From contig JACEFZ010011080.1 in assembly GCA_014155875.1 (NCBI GenBank), forward strand, positions 326,001-390,000: 64,000 nucleotides of DNA, written 5' to 3'. Shown here piece after piece: positions 53,852-64,000 of this stretch. How positions within the stretch are numbered: position 1 is the stretch's first letter; every line of letters begins with the position of its first letter. Origin of the DNA: Cepaea nemoralis (lineage: Eukaryota > Mollusca > Gastropoda > Stylommatophora > Helicidae). The notes beneath the pieces are model-generated. The model was not told where the DNA came from. It did not search any database and worked only from the letters and a program-made list of their open reading frames with translations. A program made the position numbers and the translations under genes.

Positions 53852-56701
53852 CTATAACTGCAATGCTGTCTCTTGTATGAATTGAACTGTCTTTTTCAGT
53901 TCACACAGCGGTCCATAGAGTTTATCTTCCATTGTTGTCTCTCTAGGCCAGAAGGTTCGCCTGGATATGTTGTAGTTTGGGCAGTCTTGGAGTATGCGCT
54001 CTGCTGTCTGCGACGCCAAACCACATGTGCACATGGCTGAGTCACCAATCTTGAATTTTGTATACATGTGGTTGCGTAATCTATTGTGCCCTGTTCTGAG
54101 GCGCAGAATAATGACTTGTTCTGGTCTATCCATAACGTGGTAGTCATCTTGAGCAGGTTTTGTTGGCTTTCTGACTGATTTGATCATTCTTTTCTTTTGG
54201 TGGTATGTAACGGGCACATCAGGCTGTTCTTCTTTGGCTCCTTCCTTAGCCAATTGATCAGCTCTGTCGTTTCCGGGTACTCCACAGTGGGATGGTATCC
54301 ACTGTATGGTGACCTTATGTTGACTACTAAGTTCAGAAAGTAGTGTCCTTAGTACTGGCAATTTCCCAGAGAGGAGCGCCTCGAGTACTGATTTCGCATC
54401 TGTCAATAGCACCACAGGTTGTGTACCATTGCTGGTATTTAGTAATTTCTCTGTTGCTATCTTGATTGCCTCAATTTCAGCATCGTAGTTATGGCAGTAC
54501 TTTCCTGTCGGTACTCTAGCTGTGTCCCTAGTATTATTTGGGTATTCTATGTACACTCCCGCTCCTCCATTTCGAACAGCATTTTGTGCTGACCCATCTG
54601 TGTAGACTCGGATCCAGAGGTCCTGTGGGTATTCTTCATCAAGGAAGCTGAGAGTGGCTGTTCTGCGCTGCACACTGTTCTGTTCTTCCTTGTCAAATAT
54701 TCCTCTCACTTTTGTCTGGATTTGTAATGATAGTCTATGCTCATCTTTCCATGGAGTTCGCTCTGGAATAATTGTTAGGGGGATACCAACTGTGGGCAGA
54801 TCGGTGGTTTCTCTGCAGAGTCGTTTGGCCTGGTGGATAAAACTACTTCTTTTCAACCGCCCCATAGATAGGTTTTCAAATCTGTTCTTCATAGGGTGGC
54901 CTGGCAAGCTGAGGAACTTTTCTGCTTGTATTAGCGTTTTCGTATCTCTGCGCTCACTCAGTGCTTGTGTCCTCCCCATTTTCTCCATTTCCAATATAGG
55001 GGTTGATCCCATCCCTCCTGTGGTGACTCTAAGTGCTTGATTTTGCACTTTGTCCAGCTCTTGTAGTGTGGTTTTTGATGCCGAACACCACGCAGTTGAC
55101 CCGTATTCCAGGTGTGGTCGTATGCTCTGTTGATAAACTTTGCTAAGTATTTTCCCACTGGCTCCCCATGTGGTTCCACTTAGCTTTCTCAGGATGGCTA
55201 TTTTCCTTCTGGCTTTTGCTACTGCTTTGTTGATGTGCTTTCTCCATGTCAGCCTGCCATCAAATGTTACTCCAAGGTATGTTGGTTCTTTATCTTCTCT
55301 TAGGGGTGTTCCATTTATCTGGATGGTCCCTGCCTTTTGTTTTGGAGAGAGGGTAAATAGGGTGGTGCTGCACTTGTCAGTGTTTATGCTGACACACCAT
55401 CTATTTGCCCATGCAACAAATGTGTCTACAGCTCTTTGTAGTAATCTGGTGGCCACTGATGCATGTTCATTTGTGCTCCATAGAACCAGGTCATCGGCGT
55501 ACATTGCCGCTTTAATTCCATGCGGTAGATTAGCAACGAGATCATTGATGAAGATTAGAAAAATTGTGGGGGACAAGACCCCGCCCTGGGGATCACCATG
55601 ACGCAGTAGTACTTTCTTGCTCTTTAGTCCGTCTATCTGTACTCGGGCTCTTCTGTTGTGCAAGTATGCTTTCACCCTTTTGTACATTCTTCCATTGACT
55701 TTGCAGTTTCTCAGTTTATTCATCAGACCTTCTTTCCAGACTTTGTCAAAGGCTTTCTTCAAATCTATCCATGCCGCAAGCACCAGCTTCTTCTCTTGGA
55801 ATGCATCCTCAATTTCTTGAGAGAGGTAGGTTGTCTGATCTTCCGTAGAGTAGCACTGCCTAAAGCCAGCCTGCTGTGGCACAAGGATGTTTTTACTTTC
55901 AATGTACCACTGCAGTCTGTGATTGATGATGCGCTCCAGTGTTTTGCAGAGACAGCTGGTGAGGCTAATTGGTCTGTAGCTAGAGGCAATGGAACTATCT
56001 TTCCCTGATTTTAGGAGGGGTATCATGATTGCTTCTCTCCAGGCTTGTGGAACACTGCCTAAGGTCCAACTGTTATTGAAGATCTGCAACAGCTTTGCTT
56101 TGGCCTCTGTTCCTAGGTTCCTGATCATTTCATTGGAGATACCATCAGCTCCTGGTGACTTTCTCATTTTCAGTTTTGATATGGCTAGCTCCAGTTCGCT
56201 GATTGTGATGGGTGCCTCCAGAACCTCATGTACTATTTCCTTCTGTCCTGTATGTTGCCGTTTCTCTCGAATCTCTTGTTGTTTCTCTGGACTAATTTTG
56301 ATATTGTTATCTTGTGCGAATGAGTCCGCAAAATGGTCAGCTGCTTGCTTTCTTGTTAAGATGTTTCCATCTTTATGTAGTGCAATTTTTGAGTTTCTCC
56401 CTGTGCCCTCATCGTTAAGTTGTTTTATTAGCTTCCACAATTTCCTTGTGTCTCTTTCAAAGTTCAGAGACTCTGTTTTCTCCTGCCAGCTTTTCCGTCT
56501 AGCCTGCAGCTTGGCCCTTTGAAATTTGGCTTTTGCATGCTGGAATTTATTGTGGTGCTCTTGGCTGGGTGTGGCCTCTGCTTGCTTTCTACACACTTCC
56601 ACATCAGTTATGCAACTGTTCCAGTTCACTACTCCAGTAGGGTTTATATTGTTTACTGGGCTCCTCTTGGTACTGTTTCTCGCGCTGCCTGTAGCATGCA
56701 T
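53852..56701 (-). CDS. RT and RNase H reading frame of the retrotransposon (949 codons open)
   Basis: RT fingers KMRKSPGADGISNEM; motif A AWIDLKKAFDKVW (about residue 308); GDPQGGVLSP; YADD at 55490-55501 (about residue 402); thumb/connection YLGVTFDGRLTW. RNase H has VYTDGSAQ (700), AEIEAI (742), LLTDAKSVLEAL and IPSHCGVPGNDRADQLA (805), so the acidic residues are complete. The C-terminal CTCGLASQTAERILQDCP is the usual zinc-like motif with Arg where His is normal. The ATG at 56701 is not the true start. A long open frame suggests recent activity, though the upstream shifts inactivate this copy. Confidence 0.93.
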   Translation of the reverse strand: MHATGSARNSTKRSPVNNINPTGVVNWNSCITDVEVCRKQAEATPSQEHHNKFQHAKAKFQRAKLQARRKSWQEKTESLNFERDTRKLWKLIKQLNDEGTGRNSKIALHKDGNILTRKQAADHFADSFAQDNNIKISPEKQQEIREKRQHTGQKEIVHEVLEAPITISELELAISKLKMRKSPGADGISNEMIRNLGTEAKAKLLQIFNNSWTLGSVPQAWREAIMIPLLKSGKDSSIASSYRPISLTSCLCKTLERIINHRLQWYIESKNILVPQQAGFRQCYSTEDQTTYLSQEIEDAFQEKKLVLAAWIDLKKAFDKVWKEGLMNKLRNCKVNGRMYKRVKAYLHNRRARVQIDGLKSKKVLLRHGDPQGGVLSPTIFLIFINDLVANLPHGIKAAMYADDLVLWSTNEHASVATRLLQRAVDTFVAWANRWCVSINTDKCSTTLFTLSPKQKAGTIQINGTPLREDKEPTYLGVTFDGRLTWRKHINKAVAKARRKIAILRKLSGTTWGASGKILSKVYQQSIRPHLEYGSTAWCSASKTTLQELDKVQNQALRVTTGGMGSTPILEMEKMGRTQALSERRDTKTLIQAEKFLSLPGHPMKNRFENLSMGRLKRSSFIHQAKRLCRETTDLPTVGIPLTIIPERTPWKDEHRLSLQIQTKVRGIFDKEEQNSVQRRTATLSFLDEEYPQDLWIRVYTDGSAQNAVRNGGAGVYIEYPNNTRDTARVPTGKYCHNYDAEIEAIKIATEKLLNTSNGTQPVVLLTDAKSVLEALLSGKLPVLRTLLSELSSQHKVTIQWIPSHCGVPGNDRADQLAKEGAKEEQPDVPVTYHQKKRMIKSVRKPTKPAQDDYHVMDRPEQVIILRLRTGHNRLRNHMYTKFKIGDSAMCTCGLASQTAERILQDCPNYNISRRTFWPRETTMEDKLYGPLCELKKTVQFIQETALQL

Positions 56702-57480
56702 TTCCCAAACTCTTCAACTACTTTATTTATGTCTTTCTCAGTGTTCAGGTTTCTAACCAGTATGCTGGTGCGATGCTTGTACATTGCCCAGTCTGCTTTC
56801 TTGTAGTTCCACCTCGAGAGGGTGCTGCTTTCACTTACAAGCTCATTTTCTACGGTTAGAAAGACTGGCCGATGGTCACTGCCACCAAGTTGTTTCCCAA
56901 CAATTCGTGTAATGTTCCACTCCAGGTCTGGTGAATGAAAAGCCAGGTCAGGTGTAGTTGTAGTGTGCCATGATCTCGAGTAGAAAGTATGTGGGTCGGA
57001 CGGCTTGTTAATCAAGATGAATCTATTCTCATCCTGCCAGTCTTCCAGTCTCTCTCCTCTCTGGTCCATGTGATCATAGCCCCAGCTCTGCGAGTGGCTG
57101 TTGAAATCGCCACACACAATCATTTTTTCTTTTAATGGTAGTGTGTCCAGTGCCTGTGGGCGGTCACTTGGACAGTAGTAATTGATCAGATGTAGGTCTG
57201 TAATACCTGTCTTAAGTTTAAGTGTCTGATACTCAGCCCCTTCCATGTAGACTTCGATTTGGGAAGCCTTGATGTTATTTTTTTTACAAGGGTCAGTATC
57301 CCACCTTTTCGCCTGTCCTTTCGGTCAGATCGGTAACACTGGTAGCCTCTGATTTTGAAGGCTATATTTTCGTTGAGGTGAGTTTCTTGCAAGCAACATA
57401 TGCTTACTTTTTCTTGGTCCAAGATGTTTTCTAATTCTATTTTGTTGTTGCTGACTCCCTCCGCATTCCAGTGCATTATT
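56653..57480 (-). pseudogene. APE endonuclease domain of the retrotransposon
   Basis: Starts near LKIMHWNAEGVSNNK; then CCLQETHLNENI, KGGILTLVKK, MIVCGDFNSHSQSWGYDH, TPDLAFHS and GGSDHRPVFLT. An A8 run at 57278-57285 shifts the frame by one; one base fewer would keep it open. Further shifts lie near 56670 (after VPRGA) and about 56610. All APE signature residues (N, E, D/N, SDH) are visible. Confidence 0.92.
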
Positions 57481-57969
57481 TTAAGTCTTCGTTTAGTATG
57501 GCCAGTCCGTCCTATTCTCATGTCCCCTGGCTCCGCAGGACATCTGAGAAGGACCTCCAGTAGTTGGGGTTGGACCCTTTCGAGACATAGGGCCCGGCAC
57601 TGCACCTGCCTGGGGGTCCAAAGCAGGGCGAGCACCATAACATTTAGCAGTAGTCGACATATTCCAGTTTGCGTGATTGCGTGGCATCCTGATTTCTGTG
57701 GTGCGCCTCTTGGCTGGTTGCCTCCGTCTTCAGCAACTTTCTTTGCTAGAGCAGACTGTGGTCTCACTCGAGTGTAGATGTGTACGCGCGCACACACCTG
57801 TCTGCGCATGCATGTATGTGTATACACATCTAGAGCACACTGGTTATTTTCCGGCGCCAGATACTCGCCGTCGCCCCTTCTCCTGTTAGTTAAAACAGTT
57901 CCGCCACGTGAAGGCCAGCAGTTGGACTTTTGCTGCATAGGTTATGTATTCACGAGCCATTGAGGTATT

Positions 57970-58500
57970 TAAGCAATGTTGGGCGCTCACCCCAACACTG
58001 CGCCTCGGCTACATACAGCAACATTTTGAACCCGTCTCTCTCTCTCTATTCTGCCATCTTCTGTGATCATACTTCCAAAGTATTTGAATTCTTTAACTTA
58101 CTTCAGACAAGTGCTATTTATCTGTATACTTAGTGCATCCGCATGTTTGCTAACTTACATTACTTCAGTTTTGGCTGTATTTATATTCATATTGTATCTG
58201 CTGCACGTTGAAATCCGCCTATTAATATGATTTTGCAGTATGCCATTGTCGCTATGAAATAGGAACTGATCGTCTGTAAATAAAAGCTCATGTATTGCGG
58301 GTGACAGTATCTGAGTATCTGAAGACAAGAGTAGAACCATTTTAGAGACGTCGATATAATTATAGTTTTCATTGTGAGTGCGAGAGTAGGCATAGTGGTT
58401 GTATCTGTTATAGAAATCCCCCCATTGTGCGGGCTGTCTACGCTCCTAGCTCTTGGAGTCTTCAACATCACGTTTGTATGTCAGTGACATTTCCCAGGTC
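57970..58500 (-). pseudogene. RT fragment with an FTDDQ active-site variant
   Basis: The minus strand reads HELLFTDDQFLFHSDNGILQ, then STCSRYNMNINTAKTEVM and VKEFKYFGSMITEDGRIERE in a second frame. The usual FADDQ is FTDDQ here. A fragment of a separate RTE-like family with a DGR block. Confidence 0.8.
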
Positions 58501-58839
58501 GATATTTTGTGGTATCACCGGAGACAGACGGCAGATCTACTGCATTGACACCCATGTCTGACAACATATGATTTATCGATGCCGCAAGGTTTGCTCCGTT
58601 CTTCTTCTTTTTCTTGTTGTTGCGTTTAGATGTCTACATGGATGCATTTGCTGTGTTTGTTTCCGTTTGTTACGTTTAACAAACTGACTACGTAATTAAT
58701 ATGGACTTCGTCAGACTTATTCTGATAATATGAATTTATCGAATACCATAGTTTCTAATTCTTCCTTCTTTATTTACGACCAACCCTAGGTTGATTATGT
58801 AATGGCTTTTGTGTTTAGTAGTTTGCCATTGCTTACAAT

Positions 58840-59170
58840 TTCCTCTATCTTGGGCACGTAATGATGGCAGAAGTGAAACAGAAATCAAAAAGAGAAAAGG
58901 AATGGCTGAAAATGCTTTCAACATCATGAAATCAGTATTAACGTCCAGAGAGATTAACAATGAATTAAAATGAGAATTGTCAAATGTTGTGTATATTCAA
59001 CACGATTATATGGCGCGGAAGCCTGGACATTGAACACGCAATTAGAAAGTCGAATAGAGGCTCTGGAGATGTGGATATACAGAAGAATGTGTCGTATTTC
59101 ATGGAAACAAAAAACAGTCAAATACAGAGGTTCTAGAAAACCTGGGAATGAAAACACTGTTGAGTTGTAA
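58840..59170 (+). pseudogene. RT C-terminal fragment
   Basis: Reads NDGRSETEIKKRKGMAENAF, then YGAEAWTLNTQLESRIEALE and IYRRMCRISWKQKTVKY. It begins at the same DGR block where the minus-strand fragment at 57970-58500 ends. Confidence 0.85.
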
Positions 59171-59249
59171 TCAATTCTACTAAATGGACCTGAGTTCTTA
59201 TTTCTGCCTTGTACTGTCGCTTTATTTATTTACCTTCTTTATATGTATT

Positions 59250-59515
59250 ATAATTAGAGAAATTAGACGTAGACAGTCAAAATTTTTTGGGCATGTTATG
59301 AGAAGAAATGGATTGGAGAATTTGGTGACAACTGGTAAGATCGAGGGGAACAGACCAAGGGGAAGACCTAGAAGCAAGTACCTGGATGGCTTGGCCTTGT
59401 GGCATGGTCGAGACAGAAACACGGAGCTGATCCACGACTCTGGTGATCGAGTGAGATGGCAGAACATGACCGCCCACGCTTATCGGCATGGCACATGATC
59501 GATGGATATGTATTA
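59250..59515 (+). pseudogene. RT C-terminus, best copy of the GHVMRRN family
   Basis: Open in frame: FFGHVMRRNGLENLVTTGKI, RPRGRPRSKYLDGLALWHGR and IHDSGDRVRWQNMTAHAYRH, then stop and a GGCACATGATCGATGG 3' end. This is the reference for the other fragments. Confidence 0.9.
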
Positions 59516-59524
59516 ACTCTTGTC

Positions 59525-59745
59525 CAACCTATCTTTGTGTCATGGCAATTAGCTTCCCCTATTGACAATGTCCCTTGCCAACAGGCGAACCAACTCCGAC
59601 TTTAGAGGTACATGTAATTTACATCCCCAAGGACGATAGGCCACCATTTTAGTCCAGCTGTCCGATATAGGGGTTGAACCCCTTACCACTGCATCATGAC
59701 ACCGGATGTTTAAGAACACGTTCTTATCCATTCGGTACGATGAGG
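59525..59745 (-). repeat. SINE-B copy
   Basis: Reversed body (CCAACTCCGACTTTAGAGG) and head (CATTCGGTACGATGAGG, diverged box A). First of a row of minus-strand SINEs. Confidence 0.83.
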
Positions 59746-59786
59746 ATGACTTATTATGTTCATACTTTTGTATTTCGTATTTCTCC

Positions 59787-60055
59787 CCGCTCACTTTGAA
59801 CTCAAGCATATTTCACGCTGGATTGATCTTTGCGTCGGTGTAGCTTTCCCTATTACCAGTGTCCCTCGCCATCAGGCAAACACACTCTGACTTCTGAGAT
59901 ACATGAAATTAAGTTCCCAAGGCAACGGCGAGAATTCAACCTTTTACTCCAACTGACCAGTATAACGGTTTAACTCGCTACTTTGCCATCAGAACACCGG
60001 AACTTTGAGAGCGATGACCCGTATCTATTCAGCCACGCCAACCTCCATTTATTTA
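59787..60055 (-). repeat. SINE-B copy
   Basis: TTTGAACTCAAGCATATTTC, GTAGCTTTCCCTATTACCAG and TATTCAGCCACGCCAACC (box A) on the plus strand. Confidence 0.85.
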
Positions 60056-60186
60056 CGTAATACCAGTATCCATTAAGAAGATTCTCTTCCCCTTTCCCAT
60101 TTTGACATTTGGTTGGCGTATAATGAGAAGTTAGTTAATTGAATATCCTCTCTCAATCCCAGCATTCTTTTGAGGGTTTTTTTTTT

Positions 60187-60465
60187 TTTTGACGCTCGCT
60201 TTAAACTTAATGCTTAATCCATACACATAAATGCTACTAGTGCTGGGCCGAATGTTGCGTGTGGATTAGCTTTACCTATCAACAATGTCCCTCGCCACCA
60301 AAAGAACCCATTCCGACTTCAGAGGCACTTGTAATTTATGTCCCCGAGACAAGGACCATAGGTCATCATTTTAGTCCAACTGTCCGGTGTAGGGTTTACA
60401 TCAGCATCAGCACACCGGATATTTAGGAAGTTGTGTTCTTATCCATTCGGCCATACTGACCGGGG
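60187..60465 (-). repeat. SINE-B copy
   Basis: GTGTGGATTAGCTTTACC, CCATTCCGACTTCAGAGGC and CATTCGGCCATACTGACC. Nearly full length. Confidence 0.87.
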
Positions 60466-60475
60466 ATGTTAGTGA

Positions 60476-60655
60476 TTTTTTGGCAAGTTTACGTTCAGTA
60501 GTTTGCCATGGCTTTCTGAACAACCGGCCTTCATACCTTTGTACGGAAACCAACGCACGGCGGTCTGCTGCCAAATCACCCGCAGCTGTATTTCGAACCT
60601 GGTATGCGGGATTACGAACTGCATTCGCAACTCCCTCCCCAATGAGAAGTGGGAT
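60476..60655 (-). repeat. SINE-A copy
   Basis: GGCAAGTTTACGTTCAGTAG, GTTTGCCATGGCTTTCTG and GTATTTCGAACCTGGTATGC (box B). The tail beyond TTGCC is replaced by the adjacent SINE-B. Confidence 0.87.
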
Positions 60656-60904
60656 ACCTAAAACCCGTGGACGACACGTGACTAACCTGGGCCTGATCAT
60701 GGCGTACGTACGTGCTGTGTCGAATCAGCACCTGCTGACATCCAACTATGCTTGTCTGTTGATGTGGAGTTCCAATACCGGTCTCACACACCCCGCTGAT
60801 TTATGTGCTTGGATGGTAATAAATTACCGAGCCGTGGGAAAAGTCTCTAGACTAGCCTCATTCTGAGAGACGCGCCGGACTTCACAAGTGATGCTCAGTC
60901 TTCA

Positions 60905-61535
60905 AGAAAATCTACAACCAATCAACAAACCAGCCAACTAACCAACACACCAACTAACCACCCAACCAACCAACCAACCAACCGACCGACCGATCGATCG
61001 ACCAACCAGCCAAAATAAAAACAACCAACCAACCATCCATCCAATTAACCAACCAACTAACCAACAATCTGATCGACCGACAAACAATACAAACAAACAG
61101 CTAACCACCCAACCTACCATCCAACCAACTAAACAACCATCCAACCAAACAACTAACCACCCAACCATCCAACCAACCAAACAAGAATCCAACCAACCAA
61201 CCAACTATCCAACCAACCAACCAAATAAACAACCAATCATCCATCCATCAAACAAACTAACCGATCAACCAACCATCCGACTGACCGACCGACCGATCGA
61301 TCTATCCACCGACCGACCAACCAACAAACCAAACATCCAACAAAACAACCAACCAACCATCCAACCATCCAACCAACCAACCAACCAACCATCCAACCAA
61401 CCAACCATCCAGCCAACCAACCAACTAAGCAAACAACCAACCAACCAACTAACCAACCAACCATCCATTCAACCATTCAACCAACCAACCTACCAACCAA
61501 ACAACCAATCTACCAACCAACCAAGAAACTATTTA
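60905..61535. repeat. Degenerate (CCAA)n tract
   Basis: About 630 bp of CAACCAACC units with CCAT, CGAC and AACA variants. It leaves long Trp/Gly/Val frames on the minus strand that are not genes. Confidence 0.97.
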
Positions 61536-61794
61536 ATCATAAACAGCATCTTCTTTCAGTTTCACACAAAACTACTTTCAATGTTTTATATTTGCCTCCA
61601 CACTTAACTGTGGAGACAGCGTCGGATAATAAAGTCAATACTTCTATAATTCATTTATTTGTTCAGTTGTCCGTTTTGTTGATTTTAAATTAATGTTTAT
61701 TTACTTATTTGTTAAATGGTGAAGTATGCGACAATTTCGACCCATTCATAATTAGCGAAACTCCGCTTTCAGATCTCAGTTATACAGTTTATAA

Positions 61795-62010
61795 CATGTG
61801 GCTCAGAAGCAAGAGGATAGTCCTCATTGCATCGGGTTTTACCCCATATGACCCCATTTCACTCCATAGAGCAGTTAACCTCCGCCAAAATAATCGTACA
61901 AATCAGGTTCTCCGTAGTTGCCGCGACGACCCCCGATGTCTCTGAAAGACTGAACTCGAGAACCGAATATTGGAGTACGAAGAACGAACCCTCAAGCTTT
62001 TGAGCAAGAG
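61795..62010 (-). repeat. SINE-D copy, degraded
   Basis: GACCCCCGATGTCTCTG, AACCGAATATTGG and CGAACCCTCAAGC resemble the reversed SINE-D, but box elements are decayed. Confidence 0.55.
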
Positions 62011-62099
62011 GCGGGCGGCATAACATCTACGGCATGGTGCCTCATATATAAAAACATAGCGACTATACTCTCAAATCATGCCAACGGATTAGATTAACT

Positions 62100-62430
62100 A
62101 ATGATCATCATCTCATCTTGTCCCTCTTGTACCTTGCGATGTCGAGGTTAAGCATAAACAGCGGGAGAGTGCCCGTTTGTGGGCTCCATATAGTGTGTTT
62201 CCCATGGACTCTGTTATTGCCTCTGTCCATCGCTGACATGTTTGACCTCTTCTTCTGCTTCCATTTAGTCTGTAATTCTTTGCTTGTTGGAGTTTACTGT
62301 CAGTTGGTAACCTAGTTATGTGACCTATCCATTTCACTTGCTGTTTTCTAATGAAATCAAGCGCTGCTGGCCTTAGCAATTCAGAGGTTTTTGTTCTTAG
62401 CTTGCTTTGAATTCGAGCAGAGTGCACCCT
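62100..62430 (-). pseudogene. RT C-terminus and 3' end
   Basis: The minus strand reads AALDFIRKQQVKWIGHITRL, then WTEAITESMGNTLYGAHKRA. It supplies the uninterrupted version of the 3' end split at 6121-6184. The tail is AGATGAGATGATGATC. Confidence 0.87.
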
Positions 62431-62431
62431 G

Positions 62432-62655
62432 GGCTGATATTTGCTTGTGGGCCAGCTTTACTAGTGTCCCTCGACATCATGCGAACCAACTCCGATTTTT
62501 GAAGTACTTGTAATTTACGTTCTTCAAGTCAAATACGGGAAGTCAACATTTGAGTCCAACTAACGCGTGTAGGCAAAGAACCCCTAACCCCTGCATTAGA
62601 TCAGTAGATGTTTAAGAGAGAGCGCTCTGAACCTTTCAGATACGCTAAATCAAAA
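62432..62655 (-). repeat. SINE-B copy
   Basis: TGGGCCAGCTTTACTAGTG, CCAACTCCGATTTTTGAAG and AGTAGATGTTTAAGAG. The head is diverged. Confidence 0.75.
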
Positions 62656-62657
62656 AT

Positions 62658-63462
62658 ACAGATTAAACAATGTTAAGAGACCATGGAACGACACCAGGAA
62701 ACAAAACACAGATTAAACAATGTTAAGAGACCTCTTAACAACACCAGCAAACAAAACATAGATTAAATAATGTTAAGTGTTAACGGAACAATGCCAGCAA
62801 ATAAAACACAGATTAAACAATGTTAAAAGACCATGGAACGACACCAGGAAACAAAACACAGATTAACGAACGAACGAACGAACTTTATTTTAAAAGGGTA
62901 ACAAACTGGGCACGCAGGCCCGTCTTACATTCGGCCATTTCGATCACTCATCTTTCATTCATCAAATGTGCATGTTACATTTACATAGGGAAAAAACATT
63001 GTCAAATGAATCTTGTAAGCATAAACAATGCATATTACGCATGGTACATTCACATGGGGAAAAAAACATTGTCAAATGAAAGTTGTAAACATAAACAGTG
63101 CATATTGCAATGTTGTGAGACACATCCCCCATCCACCCTCACACCCCGCAGCCACCCACACATCCCTCAGCCACCCACACATCCCCCACCCACCACACCC
63201 CCACCCACACATACCTCCACGCACTCATACAGACTCAGGCAAACATACATGCCGCCACCCACCCACTGATCCTCCAACCACACACATTTCCCCACCAACA
63301 CATACATCCCCACCCATTCCATAACCGACACGCACACACCCACCCACATATTCTCCACCACCCACCCACACACCCGCATCCACCTAGCAAAATTAAGATT
63401 AAACAATGTTAAGAGACCTCTTAACAACACTAGCAAACAAAACACAGATTAAACAATGTTAA
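62658..63462. repeat. 50-bp tandem array split by repeat G
   Basis: Units begin at 62658, 62708, 62758, 62808 and 62858, each with ACAGATTAAACAATGTTAAG. The array resumes at 63396 in register with the flanking duplication AGATTAA. Confidence 0.93.
62867..63395 (-). mobile_element. Repeat G, copy 2, inserted in the 50-bp array
   Basis: Flanked by AGATTAA at 62860-62866 and 63396-63402. The minus strand ends AATAAAGTTCGTTCGTTCG, a 4-bp tandem tail next to the duplication, as in retroposons. The other side is the CACCC minisatellite (63122-63385). A 72-bp internal duplication lies at 62990-63120. Confidence 0.85.
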
Positions 63463-63469
63463 GTTAGTT

Positions 63470-63875
63470 TAGTTAGTTTAGTCGGTGGATCAACATCACG
63501 GCACACGGGTTTAACCCATAAGTGCTCCGTTTTCCTCCTAACTCAAACCTGAGTCTGGAGAAACTCAGCTCCATGCACGAACTCCGTTGCATCGGCGAGG
63601 CTCCTGAAATACTTTGGGTAGATTTTTAACTCGAAATTTTGCCCAGGAGCGCCGTTAGGCTACTCTTTTTCGATTTCCAACTACCAAGGGATTTTTTACG
63701 TGCGCAGCAATAACACACGGGCGTCCGATCTCACTACTCAGAGACCAGGGGAAATTTTATTACTGGAAGTCCAGGTGGAATGTTTAAATAAATCCCGGTC
63801 CTCACTAGGCCTGAACCCGGGACCTCCAGCACTCGAGGCGGACACCATACCCCCAGACCACTCAGCCCCCCTCGA
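63470..63875 (-). repeat. SINE-E copy
   Basis: Matches 12608-13008 over about 400 bp. The tRNA-like end is at the right (CCCGGGACCTCCAGCACTCG reversed). Confidence 0.9.
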
Positions 63876-63877
63876 AT

Positions 63878-64000
63878 CATGTGCCATGCTGGAAAGCGTG
63901 GGCGGTCATGACTCGCCTTTTCACTCAATCACCAGTGTCGTGGATCAGCTCAGTGTTCCTGTCTCGACCATGCCATGTGGCTAAGCCATCCAGGTATTTT
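63878..64000 (-). pseudogene. RT 3' end (GHVMRRN family), runs off the window
   Basis: AATCATGTGCCATGCTGG, GCTCAGTGTTCCTGTCTCG and AGCCATCCAGGTATTT are the reversed C-terminal codons and 3' end seen at 59380-59510. Confidence 0.85.

Larger units (their letters stand above)
53833..57965 (-). mobile_element. Nearly full-length APE-RT-RNase H non-LTR retrotransposon
   Basis: 5' leader at 57965-57500, coding region about 57480-53852, 21-nt 3' UTR, (GAA)n tail. It is homologous to the element at 22737-24925. It bears all domains of a one-ORF RNase H-bearing non-LTR element (I-like organisation). Clade was not determined. Three frameshifts break the ORF, all in the N-terminal third; the RT/RNase H part is open. 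Confidence 0.93.

Noticed and set aside
60938..61476. Trp/Gly/Val-rich membrane-like frames
   Set aside because: Translation of the CCAA tract on the reverse strand.

Overview
The window looks like a piece of a large, repeat-rich metazoan nuclear genome, most probably a lophotrochozoan and perhaps a heterobranch sea-slug-like mollusc. The organism call is an inference from general texture: spliced genes with GT-AG introns, dense tRNA-derived SINEs, RTE-like and I/R1-like non-LTR retrotransposons, hAT remnants and very long microsatellites. Nothing in it looks prokaryotic.

The one host gene I can support is SF3B6 (p14/SF3b14a, the U2 snRNP SF3b subunit at the branch-point adenosine). It lies on the minus strand in four coding exons: 31459-31436, 21675-21557, 19337-19199 and 18367-18278. 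They join in frame with GT-AG boundaries into a 123-residue RRM protein. Its 9.8 kb first intron holds a 3'-truncated non-LTR element, a compact LTR-type (TRIM-like) element with two identical 221-bp LTRs, and a block of modular duplications.

Layout. 1-7.5 kb: a 5'-inverted RNase H-bearing retrotransposon copy, a broken hAT transposase, and fragments of other non-LTR elements. 7.5-17.7 kb: five tRNA-like SINE families (called here SINE-A to SINE-E), a 69-bp satellite, a MITE, and RT 3' ends. 18.3-31.5 kb: SF3B6 and its intronic elements. 31.6-37.5 kb: MITEs and a nested stack in which an RTE-like element and a hAT MITE interrupt an older minus-strand element. 37.7-40 kb: a repeat beginning with a CTAGC-type motif that carries a 1.3 kb GGA polypurine tract. 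40.9-44 kb: more SINEs, RT ends and a CACCC minisatellite. 44.2-47.3 kb: a 9-bp minisatellite split by an ORF-less retroposon. 47.5-53.8 kb: RT fragments, a second CTAGC-type element, and (GT)n, (TTC)n and (CAT)n arrays. 53.8-58 kb: an almost full-length APE-RT-RNase H element with 949 uninterrupted codons. 58-64 kb: RT remnants, a row of minus-strand SINEs, a CCAA tract, and a 50-bp tandem array split by another repeat.

The recurring theme is retrotransposition machinery together with what it seeds. Related autonomous elements (22.7-24.9 kb and 53.8-58 kb) share end sequences with an ORF-less element (45.3-46.9 kb). Their 3' tails appear to have grown into long microsatellites. Insertions are stacked inside one another, which gives relative ages. 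Most long open reading frames in the simple repeats are artefacts.
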